From contig JAAYHP010000258.1 of NCBI GenBank assembly GCA_012735355.1, positions 1 to 7,131 of the forward strand: a DNA stretch of 7,131 nt, written 5' to 3'. Origin of the DNA: Lysinibacillus sp. (GTDB lineage: Bacteria > Bacillota > Bacilli > Bacillales_A > Planococcaceae). This document shows, piece after piece, positions 6,101 to 7,131 of this stretch. A program made the translations under genes and the position numbers. Each line of letters starts with the position of its first letter. Position 1 is the stretch's first letter. Below the pieces are notes generated by a model. That model was given only the letters and a program-made list of their open reading frames with translations, was not told where the DNA came from and searched no databases.

Positions 6101-6671
6101 AAATGAGGAAGATGTTTGGAGCACGATGGAAGAAGCGGGAATGAGCCGCGACGGTAAAACGGTGCTTTACGACGGTCGTTCAGGGGAACCATTTGATAAC
6201 CGCGTATCAGTCGGTATCATGTATATGATTAAATTAGCCCACATGGTTGACGATAAACTTCATGCTCGTTCAACAGGACCATACTCACTTGTAACGCAAC
6301 AACCACTGGGTGGTAAAGCTCAATTTGGTGGTCAGCGTTTCGGAGAGATGGAGGTATGGGCTCTCGAAGCTTACGGTGCAGCTTATACACTACAAGAAAT
6401 TTTAACTATTAAATCCGATGATGTTGTAGGACGTGTAAAAACGTACGAAGCAATTGTTAAAGGTGAAAGTGTTCCAGAACCTGGTGTACCAGAAAGCTTC
6501 AAAGTATTAATAAAAGAACTTCAATCGTTAGGTTTAGACGTGAAAATGCTAACCGTTGACGATGAAGAAATTGAACTGCGAGATATGGATGATGATGATG
6601 ATCTTCAGCCAGCAGATGCATTAAATATTTTACCAACTAAAGAAGAAAAGCCTGTTGAAACCCATGAATAA
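3120..6671 (+). CDS. rpoB: DNA-directed RNA polymerase subunit beta, interrupted by an in-frame TAA at codon 533
   Basis: RpoB forms one pincer and much of the catalytic cleft of RNA polymerase. The full frame has 1184 codons including the final stop, giving about 1183 residues, near the 1193 I recall for B. subtilis. It starts [20 protein letters not shown] from TTG 3120, placed behind GAGGGGTGA (3106-3114); GTG 3111 lies inside that Shine-Dalgarno and is rejected. The rifampicin region (about residues 463-490, [20 protein letters not shown]) has wild-type Q468, D471, H481, R484 and S486. Further hallmarks are GFNYEDAII (767-775), [11 protein letters not shown] (922-932, with two lysines near the initiating nucleotide) and [15 protein letters not shown] (from 1064). 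The tail is acidic and variable. TAA at 4716-4718 falls after GLINSLSS, where the family has Tyr followed by AKVN; homology resumes in the same frame. As read, only a 532-residue fragment lacking the active-site half would be made. Confidence 0.96.
4716..4718 (+). other. Premature in-frame stop (TAA) in rpoB
   Basis: The family sequence here is SLSSYAKVN; the window reads SLSS-stop-AKVN. TAC or TAT to TAA needs only one change, at base 4718. The next in-frame start-like codon is GTG 4764, without a Shine-Dalgarno, so independent translation of the second half is unlikely. There is no frameshift: the frame is identical before and after. Confidence 0.93.
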
Positions 6672-6677
6672 TTTCAA

Positions 6678-6710
6678 GGGCAGGTCCACTTGTCCTGCCC
6701 CTTTTCTTCT
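6678..6710 (+). terminator. Terminator-like hairpin between rpoB and rpoC
   Basis: GGGCAGG (6678-6684) and CCTGCCC (6694-6700) form a perfect seven-pair GC-rich stem with a nine-base loop, followed by CTTTTCTTCT. It starts seven bases after the rpoB stop. I found no credible promoter in the remaining spacer before rpoC, so complete termination would leave rpoC without expression. A partial terminator, a processing site or a 3'-end stabilising hairpin is more likely. Confidence 0.7.
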
Positions 6711-6784
6711 CTAACTTGTGTTTAACAAACTTGTCATTGATTCATTATTATTGAGCTATGGAATGTCTAAAGGACTTATACTAA

Positions 6785-7131
<347 letters not shown>

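Noticed and set aside
6586..6602. GAT-repeat tract near the rpoB 3' end as a phase-variable repeat
   Set aside because: Five GAT codons encode the acidic tail; triplet changes would keep the frame, and this tail is naturally variable in the family.
4764..6671. The second half of rpoB as an independent gene starting at GTG 4764 (a split-subunit polymerase)
   Set aside because: No Shine-Dalgarno precedes it, the conserved segment [15 protein letters not shown] before it would be lost, and the frame is continuous with the upstream half; one altered base explains everything.
6731..6782. A promoter for rpoC (TTGTCA at 6731 or TATACT at 6777)
   Set aside because: No -10 box lies at proper distance from TTGTCA, and TATACT has no -35 partner and would start transcription within the Shine-Dalgarno.

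Overview
This window is a ribosomal-protein and RNA-polymerase gene cluster from a low-GC Gram-positive bacterium of the order Bacillales. Proteins closely resemble their Bacillus subtilis counterparts from memory. A 16S-methyltransferase-like gene (ybxB) lies between rplL and rpoB, Shine-Dalgarno sequences are strong, and rpoB and rpoC both begin with TTG, as in Bacillus. The L12 N-terminus ([20 protein letters not shown]) suggests the Lysinibacillus/Planococcaceae side, but that is only an impression. All genes are on the + strand.

Layout: the end of rplK (L11, 1-200); a spacer with a hairpin and an apparent L1-binding site that mimics 23S rRNA (228-301); rplA (L1, 310-1008); a promoter plus L10 leader and attenuator (1029-1209); rplJ (L10, 1248-1748); rplL (L7/L12, intended start 1823, stop 2185); a terminator (2215-2249); ybxB (2269-2868); a probable promoter and a structured, roughly 200-base rpoB leader (2892-3119); rpoB (3120-6671); a terminator-like hairpin (6678-6710); and the first 110 codons of rpoC (6800 to the window end).

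The genes encode the L1 stalk, the L10-L12 stalk and L11 of the large ribosomal subunit, together with the two largest RNA polymerase subunits. This couples synthesis of the translation and transcription machineries. Several non-coding signals fit feedback control: L1 on its own mRNA, L10(L12)4 on the rplJ leader by attenuation, and partial terminators that set the ratio between ribosomal proteins and polymerase.

Two single-base anomalies stand out. First, the rplL start codon, at ideal distance from a perfect Shine-Dalgarno, reads AAG instead of ATG. Second, rpoB carries an in-frame TAA at codon 533, where the family has tyrosine, with perfect homology on both sides. Both genes are normally indispensable, so the likeliest explanation is sequence error or introduced change, not tolerated biology. 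I see no mobile element, CRISPR array, tRNA or wholly new gene system; the least explained natural structure is the rpoB leader.
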